Origin: Bacteroidales bacterium
GTDB taxonomy: Bacteria; Bacteroidota; Bacteroidia; Bacteroidales; VadinHA17
Assembly (NCBI GenBank): GCA_025454815.1
Contig: JALONR010000015.1
Span: forward strand, 1 to 64,000
Reading direction: 5' to 3'
Length of the DNA stretch: 64,000 nt
Part shown: positions 26,308-35,092 of the stretch, in pieces
Layout of the letters: each line of letters starts with the position of its first letter
Numbering within the stretch: position 1 is the first letter of the stretch
Position numbers and translations under genes: made by a program
Notes under the pieces: generated by a model
Databases searched by the model: none
What the model saw: only the letters and a program-made list of their open reading frames with translations
Told to the model about the DNA's origin: nothing

Positions 26308-27624
26308 TTACAGTTTAATGAATTCAACCCTCCTGTTCAGAGCCTTATTGGCCGGGGTGTCATTGGGTGCCACAGGCTGGCTCTCGCCCATTCCGTCTGA
26401 CTCAAGTCTTGAAGCCTCTATTCCGAATGTCTTCACCAGCTCATTCTTCACTGAGGCGCCCCTCCTCTTCGAGAGATCAAGGTTGGAGGCGTCAGCTCCA
26501 TCAGAATCGGTATGACCCACGATCTTCACCTTCACATCGGGATTTTCCTGAAGTACTGTTGCAATCTCCTTTAGGGTTCCGTATGACTCGGGTTTGACTG
26601 CATCCTTGTTTACATCGAAATAGATCCCGTAGGTAATAAGCTTGCCTTCAGTGATCAGTTTGCTTCGCATGTCAGGGGCACCGACAGCGATACGTACATT
26701 GCTGATCATTGCAGCTCCGTACTCAAAACGAAGCCGGTCTGGCTTAACGCATCCTGCCGGAAATCCTTTCGGAAGGTCAACTATCTTGTTCTGATCCTGG
26801 TAAAGTCTTATCCTTGTCTTCTGAACCCAGATGGCTATATGATATTTCTGGTTCATTTTCTGCTTTTTATCATCGCCGTCAATATAACCGCTAAGTTTTG
26901 AAGGGGCACATGCTTCACCGTAAAACCAGGTGCTATAGCCAGGTCTGCCAAAGTACTCAACCTGGAACTGGAACCCTCCGTTACCCGGTGCGGAGCCGCT
27001 ATCCCATGCCTTTGCATTCTTTGCCTGCATAAGCCTCATATGCCAGCCTGACATTCCATCCCCCTCAAGGCCGCCAATGGGTATAATGTCAAATTCAATT
27101 GTATAGTTTTCAGGAAGTTTAAGGAGATCGTCGGTCCATACACATTGATCCATTACAAACTTCATCCATTTACCGGGAAAGAGGTTTGTTGTTACAACCT
27201 CGGCCGAACCGTTTGTATTCCACAGTGCCGGGAAATCGCCAACGGCATCCTGGCTGAAATCATCAAAGAAAATTACCTTTTCCCCGGCAACGAAATCATA
27301 TTTTGAATATGACTGGAGGGTTTCCTGCTGCTGACCACCTTCTTTTTCACCGGAATTGTCGCTGGCATTTACCTGCGACTGACCCGTGGTACCATTCTGT
27401 TGTGCAGAACCGGCATTGGTGCTGCCATCCTTCTTCATATCACCGGTGATGCTGTCCTCAACGGTATCAAGGGCCTTGTCAATGGCCTGGTCAGCTTTCT
27501 GGTTAAGTCTGCGGTTGACCTGCTGCTCCAGTTTCTTCTTGAGGTCTACCTTGATCTGTGCTTCTGAGTTTGCAGCCAGGCTCAACAAAATAAGCACAGG
27601 CATCATCTTCAAAATGGTCTTCAT
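26308..27624 (-). CDS. OmpA-family outer-membrane/peptidoglycan protein, first gene of cluster
   Basis: 438 residues. Signal peptide (ending ANSEAQ), then a short helical stretch with the sequence QKADQAIDKALDTVEDSI, a Ser/Gln/Gly-rich linker, a beta-sandwich-like middle (EKVIFFDDFSQD ... LPENYTIEFDIIPIGG ... KYHIAIWVQKTRIRLYQ) resembling a concanavalin/LamG-like fold, and a C-terminal OmpA domain (YFDVNKDAVKPESYGTLKEI, IVGHTDSDG, LSKRRGASVKNEL, NRRVEFIKL) that should bind peptidoglycan. The same layout, down to the DQAIDKA helix, is found in the protein at 53910-55196, so the two are paralogues. It leads the five-gene minus-strand run. Confidence 0.75.
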   Translation of the reverse strand: MKTILKMMPVLILLSLAANSEAQIKVDLKKKLEQQVNRRLNQKADQAIDKALDTVEDSITGDMKKDGSTNAGSAQQNGTTGQSQVNASDNSGEKEGGQQQETLQSYSKYDFVAGEKVIFFDDFSQDAVGDFPALWNTNGSAEVVTTNLFPGKWMKFVMDQCVWTDDLLKLPENYTIEFDIIPIGGLEGDGMSGWHMRLMQAKNAKAWDSGSAPGNGGFQFQVEYFGRPGYSTWFYGEACAPSKLSGYIDGDDKKQKMNQKYHIAIWVQKTRIRLYQDQNKIVDLPKGFPAGCVKPDRLRFEYGAAMISNVRIAVGAPDMRSKLITEGKLITYGIYFDVNKDAVKPESYGTLKEIATVLQENPDVKVKIVGHTDSDGADASNLDLSKRRGASVKNELVKTFGIEASRLESDGMGESQPVAPNDTPANKALNRRVEFIKL

Positions 27625-27937
27625 CTGTTTGTGGATTTAGAATATTTGTAACATTTGTTCTAGGGAGTAGTAAAATTATAGCATTACATCGTTTGGTTGT
27701 TATTCCTTTCACATCAATTTTACAGGGGTTGGTCAAATAATTTCCGGGGAATATCCATAATGAACCCCCAGAAGGAGTTTCCGGGTCCTGGCCGGGCGAC
27801 GATTTACCGGTGGGCACCTGAATTGCCCGGTCATTAATTATTGTCATCCCGGAAGCCTTCCGGAACAGACCGTTTTTTTTGCCATTTTCTCACAATGTTC
27901 TTAAATTTGAGTAGCTGCATTTCTTAAAATACCGATC
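27625..27937. other. Intergenic region between divergent genes (313 bp)
   Basis: No convincing reading frame. It holds a 15-bp inverted repeat (CCGGAAG-C-CTTCCGG, 27849-27863) and the plus-strand promoter at 27878-27909. On the minus strand, TAATTTTA is the best, imperfect -7 candidate for the OmpA-type gene. The right half is more GC-rich than the left. Confidence 0.5.
27878..27909 (+). promoter_or_regulatory. Promoter of the DUF2851 gene
   Basis: TTTG (27878-27881), 20-bp spacer, TAAATTTG (27902-27909): a full match to the Bacteroidota housekeeping promoter. Transcript start expected near 27916, 22 nt before the ATG. Confidence 0.7.
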
Positions 27938-29260
27938 ATGAAAGAAGAGTTCCTCCACTGGCTGTGGAAAAACCTGTTCTTTGACGGCGCCAGCCTTTGC
28001 GACAGGGAGGCCGGAACCATTGAGGTGATCAATCCCGGGGTTTATAACCGTGATTCCGGCCCTGATTTCTTCAACACAAGGCTGATCATTGGCGGTACCG
28101 AATGGGCCGGAAACACCGAGATCCACATCAATGCCTCTGACTGGTACCGCCACGGGCACCACACTGACCATGCCTATGATAATGTCATACTGCACCTTGT
28201 ATATAATGAGGATACCGATGTTTATTCAGCCTCCGGGCGGCGGCTGGTAACTGCCCGTCCCGGCTTTGATACTGCGCTGTGGGAAAACTATATTGACTTT
28301 GTAAACAACCCTTCGGCACTTCCCTGCAGCGGGCACATTGGGATGATTGACGGATTCAGGGTCAAGCACTGGCTGTGGTCGGTTGGCGTGGAAAGGCTCG
28401 AACGAAAGAGCGATGAGGTAAGGGAGATTCTTGCGAAAACAGGGAACGACTGGGAAGAGACGCTTTACCGGCTTATTTCACGTTATTTCGGGTTCCGTGT
28501 CAATACCGATCCCTTTGAGATTCTTGCAACACGGCTCCCTCTGAAGGTAATCAGGAAACACTCCGACAATCTTCTTCAGGTGGAAGCACTTCTCTTTGGT
28601 ACGGCAGGGCTTCTTGATGAGGCTCTCTTCAGGGAGGCCGTTTACGACGGTTATTTCCTGCTCCTGGCGAGGGAGTACAGGATATTGCGAGCCAAGTATT
28701 CCTTGCAGCCGGTTGACGGATGGCTATGGAAGTTTCACCGGCTGCGGCCCGCCAACTTCCCAACCGTGAGGCTCTCCCAGCTTGCAGCACTTCTCACACA
28801 CAGTGAAGGGTTATTCTCAAGGGTGCTCGACTGTCATGGTCACGAGAGCCTCAGGCACCTGCTGAGTGTCACCGCCTCAGCCTACTGGAACAACCATTAC
28901 CAGTTCGGCAAGGCGGTGCCGGTCACGGCGGGCCGCGCCGGCAGACAGTCCGTAGATCTTCTCATCATAAATGCCGTGGCCCCACTGCTGTTTGTTTACG
29001 GAAAAGTCAGGCAGCAACAGGAATGGTGTGACAGGGCGGTGGAAATCCTCGATGCACTGCCTCCGGAAGACAACAGTGTGGTGACTGACTTTACAGAGGC
29101 AGGACTGAAACCTGAGTCAGCCTTTGCCTCTCAGGCCCTGCTGGACCTGAGAAACCTGCGGTGCAGGCATCACCGGTGCCTCGACTGTGCAATAGGATCA
29201 TCCCTGATAGCCATGGGCCAGAGGATAAGAAGGTCAGATTCACTCTTCCTTGAACCATAA
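27938..29260 (+). CDS. DUF2851 family protein
   Basis: 440 residues, full length for the family. The N-terminal block is diagnostic: NPGVYNRDSGPDFFNTRL, WAGNTEIHINASDWYRHGHH and YDNVILHLVYNED. The D, E, H and N residues in this block look like a nuclease-type or metal-binding core, but activity is not known to me. The C-terminus has a cysteine pair (RNLRCRHHRCLDC) that may bind metal. DUF2851 is nearly restricted to Bacteroidota. It has its own promoter and a putative terminator, so it is a single-gene unit. Confidence 0.8.
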   Translation: MKEEFLHWLWKNLFFDGASLCDREAGTIEVINPGVYNRDSGPDFFNTRLIIGGTEWAGNTEIHINASDWYRHGHHTDHAYDNVILHLVYNEDTDVYSASGRRLVTARPGFDTALWENYIDFVNNPSALPCSGHIGMIDGFRVKHWLWSVGVERLERKSDEVREILAKTGNDWEETLYRLISRYFGFRVNTDPFEILATRLPLKVIRKHSDNLLQVEALLFGTAGLLDEALFREAVYDGYFLLLAREYRILRAKYSLQPVDGWLWKFHRLRPANFPTVRLSQLAALLTHSEGLFSRVLDCHGHESLRHLLSVTASAYWNNHYQFGKAVPVTAGRAGRQSVDLLIINAVAPLLFVYGKVRQQQEWCDRAVEILDALPPEDNSVVTDFTEAGLKPESAFASQALLDLRNLRCRHHRCLDCAIGSSLIAMGQRIRRSDSLFLEP

Positions 29261-29303
29261 CCGGAGGTGCCTGTCACCCTCTTCCACGGCCATTTCGCAC
29301 TGT

Positions 29304-29335
29304 AACTCCCCGATCTCCGGCCGGGAGTTTTCAAA
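29304..29335 (+). terminator. Putative terminator after the DUF2851 gene
   Basis: AACTCCC (29304-29310) pairs with GGGAGTT (29323-29329) across a 12-nt loop, then TTCAAAA. The T-tract is short, so this is tentative. Confidence 0.4.
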
Positions 29336-29471
29336 AGGCAAATAAATTTTTCAGACCGCGCAACTTTTGGAATGAAAATTGCGTCTTTCCTGTAGAAGCC
29401 CCTGTTTGCGATCCCCCGTCTGCACAACAGTGAGGCTGACCGGCGTCAAATACAAAAATTTATTCAAATTG

Positions 29472-29504
29472 TTTGAATTATTACAAAATAGAGTTGTATC
29501 TTTG
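29472..29504 (+). promoter_or_regulatory. Promoter of rpsO with overlapping inverted repeat
   Basis: TTTG (29472-29475), 21-bp spacer, TATCTTTG (29497-29504). The -33 element lies inside a perfect inverted repeat, ATTCAAA-TTG-TTTGAAT (29462-29478), which could be a repressor site. Expected leader is about 40 nt. Confidence 0.65.
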
Positions 29505-29549
29505 CGATCCAAAATTGGAGAATTTATTAACAATCTATTGGATAAGGAT

Positions 29550-29819
29550 ATGTATTTGACTACGGAGAAGAAACAGGAATTTTTCAAGACATTCGGATCA
29601 TCAGAGCTTGACACAGGGAGTGCTGAAGGTCAGATTGCTCTTTTCTCCTACAGGATTGCCCACCTTACAGAGCACCTAAAGAAGAACAAGAAGGACTTCA
29701 GTACCCAGAGGGCTCTGATAACCCTGGTCGGGAAAAGAAGGCGTTTGCTCGACTATCTGAAGGTTAAGGATATCAGCAGGTATCGTGAGATAATCAAGGC
29801 ACTGAACCTGCGTAAGTAA
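29550..29819 (+). CDS. rpsO: 30S ribosomal protein S15
   Basis: 89 residues, the standard S15 length. Signatures TGSAEGQIALFSYRIAHLTE, KKDFSTQRALITLVGKRRRL and the final YREIIKALNLRK. It binds 16S rRNA in the platform of the small subunit. The frame is open upstream to 29379, but those codons overlap the promoter; ATG 29550 gives the classical N-terminus. As in many bacteria it precedes pnp, here separated by a strong hairpin. Confidence 0.97.
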   Translation: MYLTTEKKQEFFKTFGSSELDTGSAEGQIALFSYRIAHLTEHLKKNKKDFSTQRALITLVGKRRRLLDYLKVKDISRYREIIKALNLRK

Positions 29820-29821
29820 AG

Positions 29822-29850
29822 AAAAAAGGCAATTTCAGATTGCCTTTTTT
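29822..29850 (+). terminator. Terminator/attenuator between rpsO and pnp
   Basis: A perfect 12-bp stem, AAAAAAGGCAAT (29822-29833) with ATTGCCTTTTTT (29839-29850), and a 5-nt TTCAG loop, 2 bp after the rpsO stop. No clear TAnnTTTG is found between it and pnp, so pnp may depend on read-through. Confidence 0.85.
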
Positions 29851-29909
29851 AATTCCTGCAGAAGTCTGTCCCTTATTTATCAATTATCCCGTAATAATCA
29901 GTAATTCAA

Positions 29910-32156
29910 ATGTATAAGTTAATCGAAAAAAGTATTGACCTTGGCGATGGCCGGTCAATAGTAATTGAGACGGGCAAGCTGGCCAAGCAGGCTGACGGCG
30001 CAGTGGTTGTAAGGATGGGTAAGACCATGCTTCTGGCTACGGTTGTTGCAGCGAAGGATGCCAAGGAAGACACCGACTTCATGCCGTTGTCCGTTGAGTA
30101 CAAGGAAAAGTATGCGGCATCGGGCCGCTTTCCCGGCGGTTTCCTCAAGAGGGAAGCCAGGCCCGGCGACAATGAGATTCTTATCTCCCGTCTGGTTGAC
30201 AGGGCACTGCGTCCTCTCTTCCCTGACGATTTTCATGCAGAGGTATTCGTAACCATCAACCTCATCTCCGCCGAGAAGGATATCATGCCTGACGCACTAG
30301 CCGGACTGGCTGCTTCAGCTGCACTGGCGGTATCAGATATTCCGTTCAACGGACCCATATCAGAGGTAAGGGTGGCAAGGGTCAATGGTGAGTTTATCGT
30401 CAACCCGACTTTCGAGCAGGTGGAGAGTGCAGACCTTGACATCGTTGTAGGAGCAACCTATGAGAACATCATGATGGTTGAAGGTGAAATGAAGGAGGTC
30501 TCCGAGGATGTTATGCTTGAGGCACTTCGCATCGCCCATGAGGCAATCAAACCGCAGTGCATCGCACAGAAGGAGCTCTCTGAGATGGTTGGCAAGACTG
30601 TGAAGAGAGAATACTGCCATGAGAGAAATGACGAGGATCTTCGCAAGAAGGTCCGCACCGAGACCTATGACAAGGCATACGCCCTTGCTTCCAGCGGCGC
30701 GGACAAGAAGACCCGCACTGACGGCTTTGATGCAATAAAGGCTGAATTCCTTGCACAATTCCCGGAAGACGCACCGGCTGACCAGATGCTGGTTAACAGG
30801 TATTTCCACGATGTGGAGAAGGAGGCAGCACGCCGCCTAGTCCTCGATGAGCGCAAACGTCTTGACGGCCGGAAGCCTGATGAGATACGTCCCATCTGGT
30901 GCGAGATTGACCCGCTCCCCGCAGCCCATGGCTCAGCCATCTTCACCCGCGGCGAGACGCAGTCACTCACCACTGTCACCCTGGGTACCAAGCTCGATGA
31001 GAAGATGGTTGACGAGGTGCTCAGGCAGGGTTCGGAGAAATTCACTCTTCACTATAACTTCCCCCCCTTCGCCACCGGCGAAGCAAAGGCAGCACGCGGC
31101 ACCAGCCGCAGGGAGATAGGGCACGGCAACCTGGCACACAGGGCACTGAAGAACATGATGCCACCGGAAGAGAAAAATCCCTATGCAATACGTGTTGTAT
31201 CAGACATTCTGGAGTCAAACGGATCATCATCAATGGCAACAGTCTGTGCCGGGACCCTTGCTCTTATGGATGCAGGTATCAAAATCGCAAAACCGGTATC
31301 CGGAATTGCAATGGGACTGATAACCGATAAGGACGGGAAGAAATTTGCAGTCCTTTCAGATATTCTCGGTGATGAAGATCATCTCGGCGACATGGACTTT
31401 AAGGTCACCGGTACCCGTGACGGTATCACTGCTACCCAGATGGACATCAAGGTTGACGGCCTCTCATTTGAGGTTCTCAGGCAGGCTCTTGACCAGGCAC
31501 GCCGGGGAAGGCTGCACATCCTTGACATCATGGAGCAGACAATCGCCGAACCCAGGCCGGAGCTCAAGCCTCATGCCCCGAGGATAGAGAAGATCTATAT
31601 ACCGAAGGAGATGATTGGTGCAGTTATCGGCCCCGGCGGAAAGATCATCCAGGATATACAGGCCACCACCGGAGCAACAATAGTGATCGAGGAGATCAAC
31701 GGGCAGGGAATGGTGGATGTATTCGGAGACAACTACGAGGTAATCAGGGCTGCCCTCGACAGGATCAATGCTATATGCGCTGTCCCTGAGGTAGGCAAGG
31801 TTTATACAGGCAAGGTGAAGACAATCACCCAGTTCGGTGCATTTGTTGAAATACTTCCCAATAAGGACGGGCTTCTCCACATTTCAGAAATGGACTGGAA
31901 GAAGGTCGGCACCGTTGAGGAACTCTTCAAGGAGGGTGACATAGTTGAGGTGCAACTGATCGAGATTGATCAGAAGACCGGTAAGCTCAGATTGTCACGC
32001 AAACCTCTGATTCCGAAGCCGGAAGGCTGGGTTGAACCACCTAAACGGGAACATTCGGAAAGAAGGGATCACCAGGGATCACGTGACGGAAACCGCGAAA
32101 ACCGCGGAAACCGTGAGCATCGCTCACATGACCGCCGTCGCGACAATAACCGGTAG
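29910..32156 (+). CDS. pnp: Polyribonucleotide nucleotidyltransferase
   Basis: 748 residues. Two RNase PH domains (first with [20 protein letters not shown]; second with [13 protein letters not shown] and [10 protein letters not shown]), a KH domain ([20 protein letters not shown]), an S1 domain ([20 protein letters not shown]) and a C-terminal tail rich in Arg, His, Asn and Glu. It degrades RNA phosphorolytically from the 3' end in the cytoplasm. The basic, disordered tail of about 40 residues replaces the usual short end and could add RNA binding. Conserved rpsO-pnp order. The start ATG 29910 ([11 protein letters not shown]) is the only sensible one. Confidence 0.96.
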   Translation: MYKLIEKSIDLGDGRSIVIETGKLAKQADGAVVVRMGKTMLLATVVAAKDAKEDTDFMPLSVEYKEKYAASGRFPGGFLKREARPGDNEILISRLVDRALRPLFPDDFHAEVFVTINLISAEKDIMPDALAGLAASAALAVSDIPFNGPISEVRVARVNGEFIVNPTFEQVESADLDIVVGATYENIMMVEGEMKEVSEDVMLEALRIAHEAIKPQCIAQKELSEMVGKTVKREYCHERNDEDLRKKVRTETYDKAYALASSGADKKTRTDGFDAIKAEFLAQFPEDAPADQMLVNRYFHDVEKEAARRLVLDERKRLDGRKPDEIRPIWCEIDPLPAAHGSAIFTRGETQSLTTVTLGTKLDEKMVDEVLRQGSEKFTLHYNFPPFATGEAKAARGTSRREIGHGNLAHRALKNMMPPEEKNPYAIRVVSDILESNGSSSMATVCAGTLALMDAGIKIAKPVSGIAMGLITDKDGKKFAVLSDILGDEDHLGDMDFKVTGTRDGITATQMDIKVDGLSFEVLRQALDQARRGRLHILDIMEQTIAEPRPELKPHAPRIEKIYIPKEMIGAVIGPGGKIIQDIQATTGATIVIEEINGQGMVDVFGDNYEVIRAALDRINAICAVPEVGKVYTGKVKTITQFGAFVEILPNKDGLLHISEMDWKKVGTVEELFKEGDIVEVQLIEIDQKTGKLRLSRKPLIPKPEGWVEPPKREHSERRDHQGSRDGNRENRGNREHRSHDRRRDNNR

Positions 32157-32193
32157 ATTTCTTTCGGTTAATCATCCAGGATCGTTTTTTCAG

Positions 32194-32229
32194 GAGGCGG
32201 CTGTCTCAGAAGGGGCAGCCTCTCTTTTT
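32194..32229 (+). terminator. Terminator of pnp
   Basis: An imperfect hairpin: GAGGC (32194-32198) pairs with GCCTC (32218-32222), then after a 3-nt bulge TGTCTC with GGGGCA, followed by TCTTTTTG. Confidence 0.65.
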
Positions 32230-32308
32230 GTGTGCCGCGCATGGACGATAACGCCATAATATGAGTCCCGACGCGCCCTGGCGGGAAATGCCCCACACCG
32301 TTTTTTTG

Positions 32309-32339
32309 TTTGCATTGTGACGGTCAAATGTTAATTTTG
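32309..32339 (+). promoter_or_regulatory. Promoter of the deoxynucleoside kinase gene
   Basis: TTTG (32309-32312), 19-bp spacer, TAATTTTG (32332-32339). Full consensus match; transcript start expected near 32346, 20 nt before ATG 32366. Confidence 0.7.
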
Positions 32340-32365
32340 ATACGCATTGCTAACAGATTCCGGTG

Positions 32366-33010
32366 ATGGAGGAGATTAAATACAACTATATTGTCATTGA
32401 GGGAAATATCGGTGCCGGAAAGACAACCCTGGCATCAATGATAGCCAGAGACTACAATGCCAAGCTTATCCTTGAGCGGTTTGCCGATAACCCGTTCCTG
32501 CCCAAATTCTACAATGACCCGGCACGTTATTCATTCCCGCTGGAGCTCTCGTTCCTTGCTGACCGGTACCGGCAGCTCAAGGAAGAGCTGATGGAACAGG
32601 ACCTCTTCAGGTGCTTCACGGTGGCCGATTATTACTTCATGAAATCACTTGTCTTCTCATCGAAGACCCTGGAACAGGATGAGTTCAGCCTCTACAGGCA
32701 GATTTTCTATATAATATACAACCAGCTTCCGAAACCTGATCTCTATGTATACCTGCACGTTCCGCCCGAAAGGCTCCTGAAAAATATCGCCATCAGGGGA
32801 AGAGAGTACGAAAAGTCAATCACTGCTGAGTACCTTTCAGGCATACAGGAAAGCTACTTTAACTTCTTCAGGCAGAACCCCGAGAACCGTTACCTGGTTC
32901 TTGACGTCTCAAACCTTGATTTCGTCGCAAGCGACGGCGACTATCAGAAAGTGAAGGAAAAAATATTTAGTGAACCTGTGTCACAGGGGATCAATCTCCG
33001 CACATTCTGA
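32366..33010 (+). CDS. Deoxynucleoside kinase (dGK/dAK type)
   Basis: 214 residues. P-loop GNIGAGKTT (G13-T21), the FADNPFLPKFY substrate loop, LADRYRQL (DRS-like motif) and the arginine-rich lid RGREYEKS. The fold and length match the bacterial deoxyadenosine/deoxyguanosine kinases of the dNK family, which salvage deoxynucleosides with ATP. In some Bacteroidota a homologue is fused or adjacent to folK; here it stands alone. A GTG three bases upstream is also possible, but ATG 32366 is preferred. Confidence 0.85.
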   Translation: MEEIKYNYIVIEGNIGAGKTTLASMIARDYNAKLILERFADNPFLPKFYNDPARYSFPLELSFLADRYRQLKEELMEQDLFRCFTVADYYFMKSLVFSSKTLEQDEFSLYRQIFYIIYNQLPKPDLYVYLHVPPERLLKNIAIRGREYEKSITAEYLSGIQESYFNFFRQNPENRYLVLDVSNLDFVASDGDYQKVKEKIFSEPVSQGINLRTF

Positions 33011-33026
33011 TTTTTTCGCCTCCCTG

Positions 33027-33060
33027 TTGCAGGTATAAACCAAAAATACTCTTAAATTTG
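33027..33060 (+). promoter_or_regulatory. Promoter of the TPR lipoprotein gene
   Basis: TTG (33027-33029) and TAAATTTG (33053-33060) with a 23-bp spacer. It gives a leader of about 66 nt, A-rich just before the ATG at 33133, a feature linked to high translation in this phylum. Confidence 0.6.
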
Positions 33061-33132
33061 CATCCAAATCAGAAATGTCGTATAATTGTTGTTATTAAAC
33101 AGGAACTGATCGCAACTAATAAAAAACAAACT

Positions 33133-34839
33133 ATGAAAAATTTCACCAGACTTTTTGTCATTCTGCTCGCTGCTGTACTCATGTCAGGTTGCAGCAGTCT
33201 CGACAAGATGAAGAAGAATGCTAATCTTGTCAAGTATGAGGTTACCCCCAAGGTACTTGAAACCCATGCAGGCATTGTGGCTGCACAGGTTAAAGTCACC
33301 TACCCGGAGAAATATTTTGACAAGAACACCACGCTAAAGGTCACCCCTGTCCTTTCATATGAAGGCGGTGAAACAGCATTTGATGAAGTGCTCTTTACCC
33401 AGGGTGAAAAAGTCCTGTCCAACAACAAGTCAGTTGCCTGGACTGGCGGCACCGTTAACTGGTCAGGTGATGTAAATTATACTCCTGAAATGAAAGTTTC
33501 AGAATTCCTTCTCCGCATTGATGCCGAGAGAAAGGGAAAAACTCTCTCATTTGATCCCATTAAGCTTGCTGACGGTGTCATCGCCACATCAACCCTTGTC
33601 GAAGATCATGCAATGCCAAGGTCCCTGAAAGACAACTATCAGCGCATTGTTCCCGAACAGAAGATGGCAGACATCCTCTACAACATCAACCAGTCGAACA
33701 TCAGGCCTTCCGAACTGAAGTCTGAAGATATTCAGGCTCTCAAGGATTACATTGCCCTGGTAATGCAGAACGAAAGGATGGAGGTCAAGGGTGTAACCAA
33801 CAGTTCATATGCTTCACCTGACGGCCCGCTCACCCTCAACGAGAAACTCTCCGTGCAGAGGGGCAAGGCTGCCGAGAAGTATCTGCAGAAGGAATACGGG
33901 AAAATCCCCGAACTGTCACAGCTCTTCTCAACACAATCCACTCCTGAAGACTGGGAAGGATTCAAGGCTCTTGTACAGGAGTCGTCAATCGCTGACAAGG
34001 AACTCATCCTGAGGGTTCTCTCCATGTACCAGGATCCTGTTGTCCGTGAGCGTGAGATAAAGAACATGTCAACCGCTTATGAAGCCCTTGCCGAGGAGAT
34101 CCTTCCGCAGCTGAGAAGGTCAAAGCTGATCGTTGACGTTAACCTGATCGGCCTCAGCGATGAGGAGATCCTTGATGCAATCAAGAACAATCCGTCAGCC
34201 CTCAGCCTCGAGCAGATGCTCTATGCTGCAACACTGACCAGTGACCCGAAGGAAATGCTCAAGTATTACCAGCTGGCAACCGAGAAGGAGCCCAAGTGCT
34301 TCCGCGCATGGAATAACGTAGGATGGGCTTATCTCCAGATGGGAAATGCTGATGATGCAATGGTGGCTCTCGAGAAAGCCAAAGCTCTCAAGAATGATGA
34401 CAACGTGAAGAACAACATGGGCTTTGCCGCTCTCCTGAAGGGTGACATCAAGGCTGCATCTGAGTACTTCAACTCAATGTCAGCTGCCACACCGGAATCA
34501 AAGTTCGGACTCGGCACAATAGCAATTCATGAAGGCAAATATGACCAGGCAGTCAACCTGCTCGGCGACAAGCCAACGATGAACCTGGCTCTTGCACAGC
34601 TTCTCAAGGGTGACATCAACAAGGCAAAAACGACCATGGATTCGGTTAAGCCCTGCAAATGCGGAGCTCCTTCTTACCTGAAGGCTGTCATCGCAGCACG
34701 CCAGGACAATAAGGACGGCGTCCTCAACGGCCTGCGTGAAGCTATCGGCTACAACAGCGACTGGAAGAATTACGCAATGACTGACCTCGAATTTGCAAAG
34801 TTCTTTACCGATGACGCATTCATCGCTGTAACGAAGTAA
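33133..34839 (+). CDS. TPR lipoprotein with OmpA-like segment
   Basis: 568 residues. Lipoprotein signal MKNFTRLFVILLAAVLMSGCSS with a clear lipobox (LMSGC). A beta-rich N-terminal domain of about 180 residues precedes a helical segment with an OmpA-like pattern (SSYASPDGPLTLNEKLSVQR, then GKAAEKYL), then TPR units near the C-terminus (RAWNNVGWAYLQMGNADDAM, NNMGFAALLKGDIKAASEYF) and a CKCG pair. Long homologues are common in Bacteroidota envelopes, but the exact role is not known to me. Its promoter, A-rich leader, Lys/Asp-rich codons and strong terminator suggest high expression as a single-gene unit. Confidence 0.75.
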   Translation: MKNFTRLFVILLAAVLMSGCSSLDKMKKNANLVKYEVTPKVLETHAGIVAAQVKVTYPEKYFDKNTTLKVTPVLSYEGGETAFDEVLFTQGEKVLSNNKSVAWTGGTVNWSGDVNYTPEMKVSEFLLRIDAERKGKTLSFDPIKLADGVIATSTLVEDHAMPRSLKDNYQRIVPEQKMADILYNINQSNIRPSELKSEDIQALKDYIALVMQNERMEVKGVTNSSYASPDGPLTLNEKLSVQRGKAAEKYLQKEYGKIPELSQLFSTQSTPEDWEGFKALVQESSIADKELILRVLSMYQDPVVREREIKNMSTAYEALAEEILPQLRRSKLIVDVNLIGLSDEEILDAIKNNPSALSLEQMLYAATLTSDPKEMLKYYQLATEKEPKCFRAWNNVGWAYLQMGNADDAMVALEKAKALKNDDNVKNNMGFAALLKGDIKAASEYFNSMSAATPESKFGLGTIAIHEGKYDQAVNLLGDKPTMNLALAQLLKGDINKAKTTMDSVKPCKCGAPSYLKAVIAARQDNKDGVLNGLREAIGYNSDWKNYAMTDLEFAKFFTDDAFIAVTK

Positions 34840-34855
34840 CAAAGACTTAATTAAT

Positions 34856-34890
34856 AAAAAACCCGCCAGGTTATTCTGACGGGTTTTTTT
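34856..34890 (+). terminator. Terminator of the TPR lipoprotein gene
   Basis: AAAAAACCCGCCAG and CTGACGGGTTTTTTT form a long stem with one C-A mismatch and a GTTATT loop, ending in seven T. Confidence 0.88.
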
Positions 34891-34902
34891 ATGCTGTTTT
34901 TC

Positions 34903-35092
34903 TTCCGGAGGGCAAAGGGCGGGTTCTTCCACCATGCCACTTTTACAGGCAAATGCATGGTTTTTACCCCATGCCTCCTCCAAAGGACAAATGCCGTGTT
35001 CTTTCGTTATGCCTCTTCCAAAGGGTAGCTGGCGGGTTACTTCACCATGCCTCTGCCACGGGACATCTGCAGGCTTTTGTTATAGACTGTCA
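34903..35092. repeat. 38-bp degenerate tandem repeat, five units
   Basis: Units at 34903-34940, 34941-34978, 34979-35016, 35017-35054 and 35055-35092, each exactly 38 bp. The third and fourth are the closest, sharing TCCAAAGG at the start and ATGCCTCT at the end. The unit length is not a multiple of three and the tract has no conserved reading frame. The last 13 bp are the final codons of the trmH-type gene. It fills the gap between the two convergent genes. Confidence 0.8.

Noticed and set aside
29379-29549. N-terminal extension of S15
   Set aside because: The added codons cover the rpsO promoter, and S15 from ATG 29550 already has the standard length.
34903-35092. CRISPR array
   Set aside because: Units are contiguous and degenerate without alternating unique spacers, and no cas gene is present.
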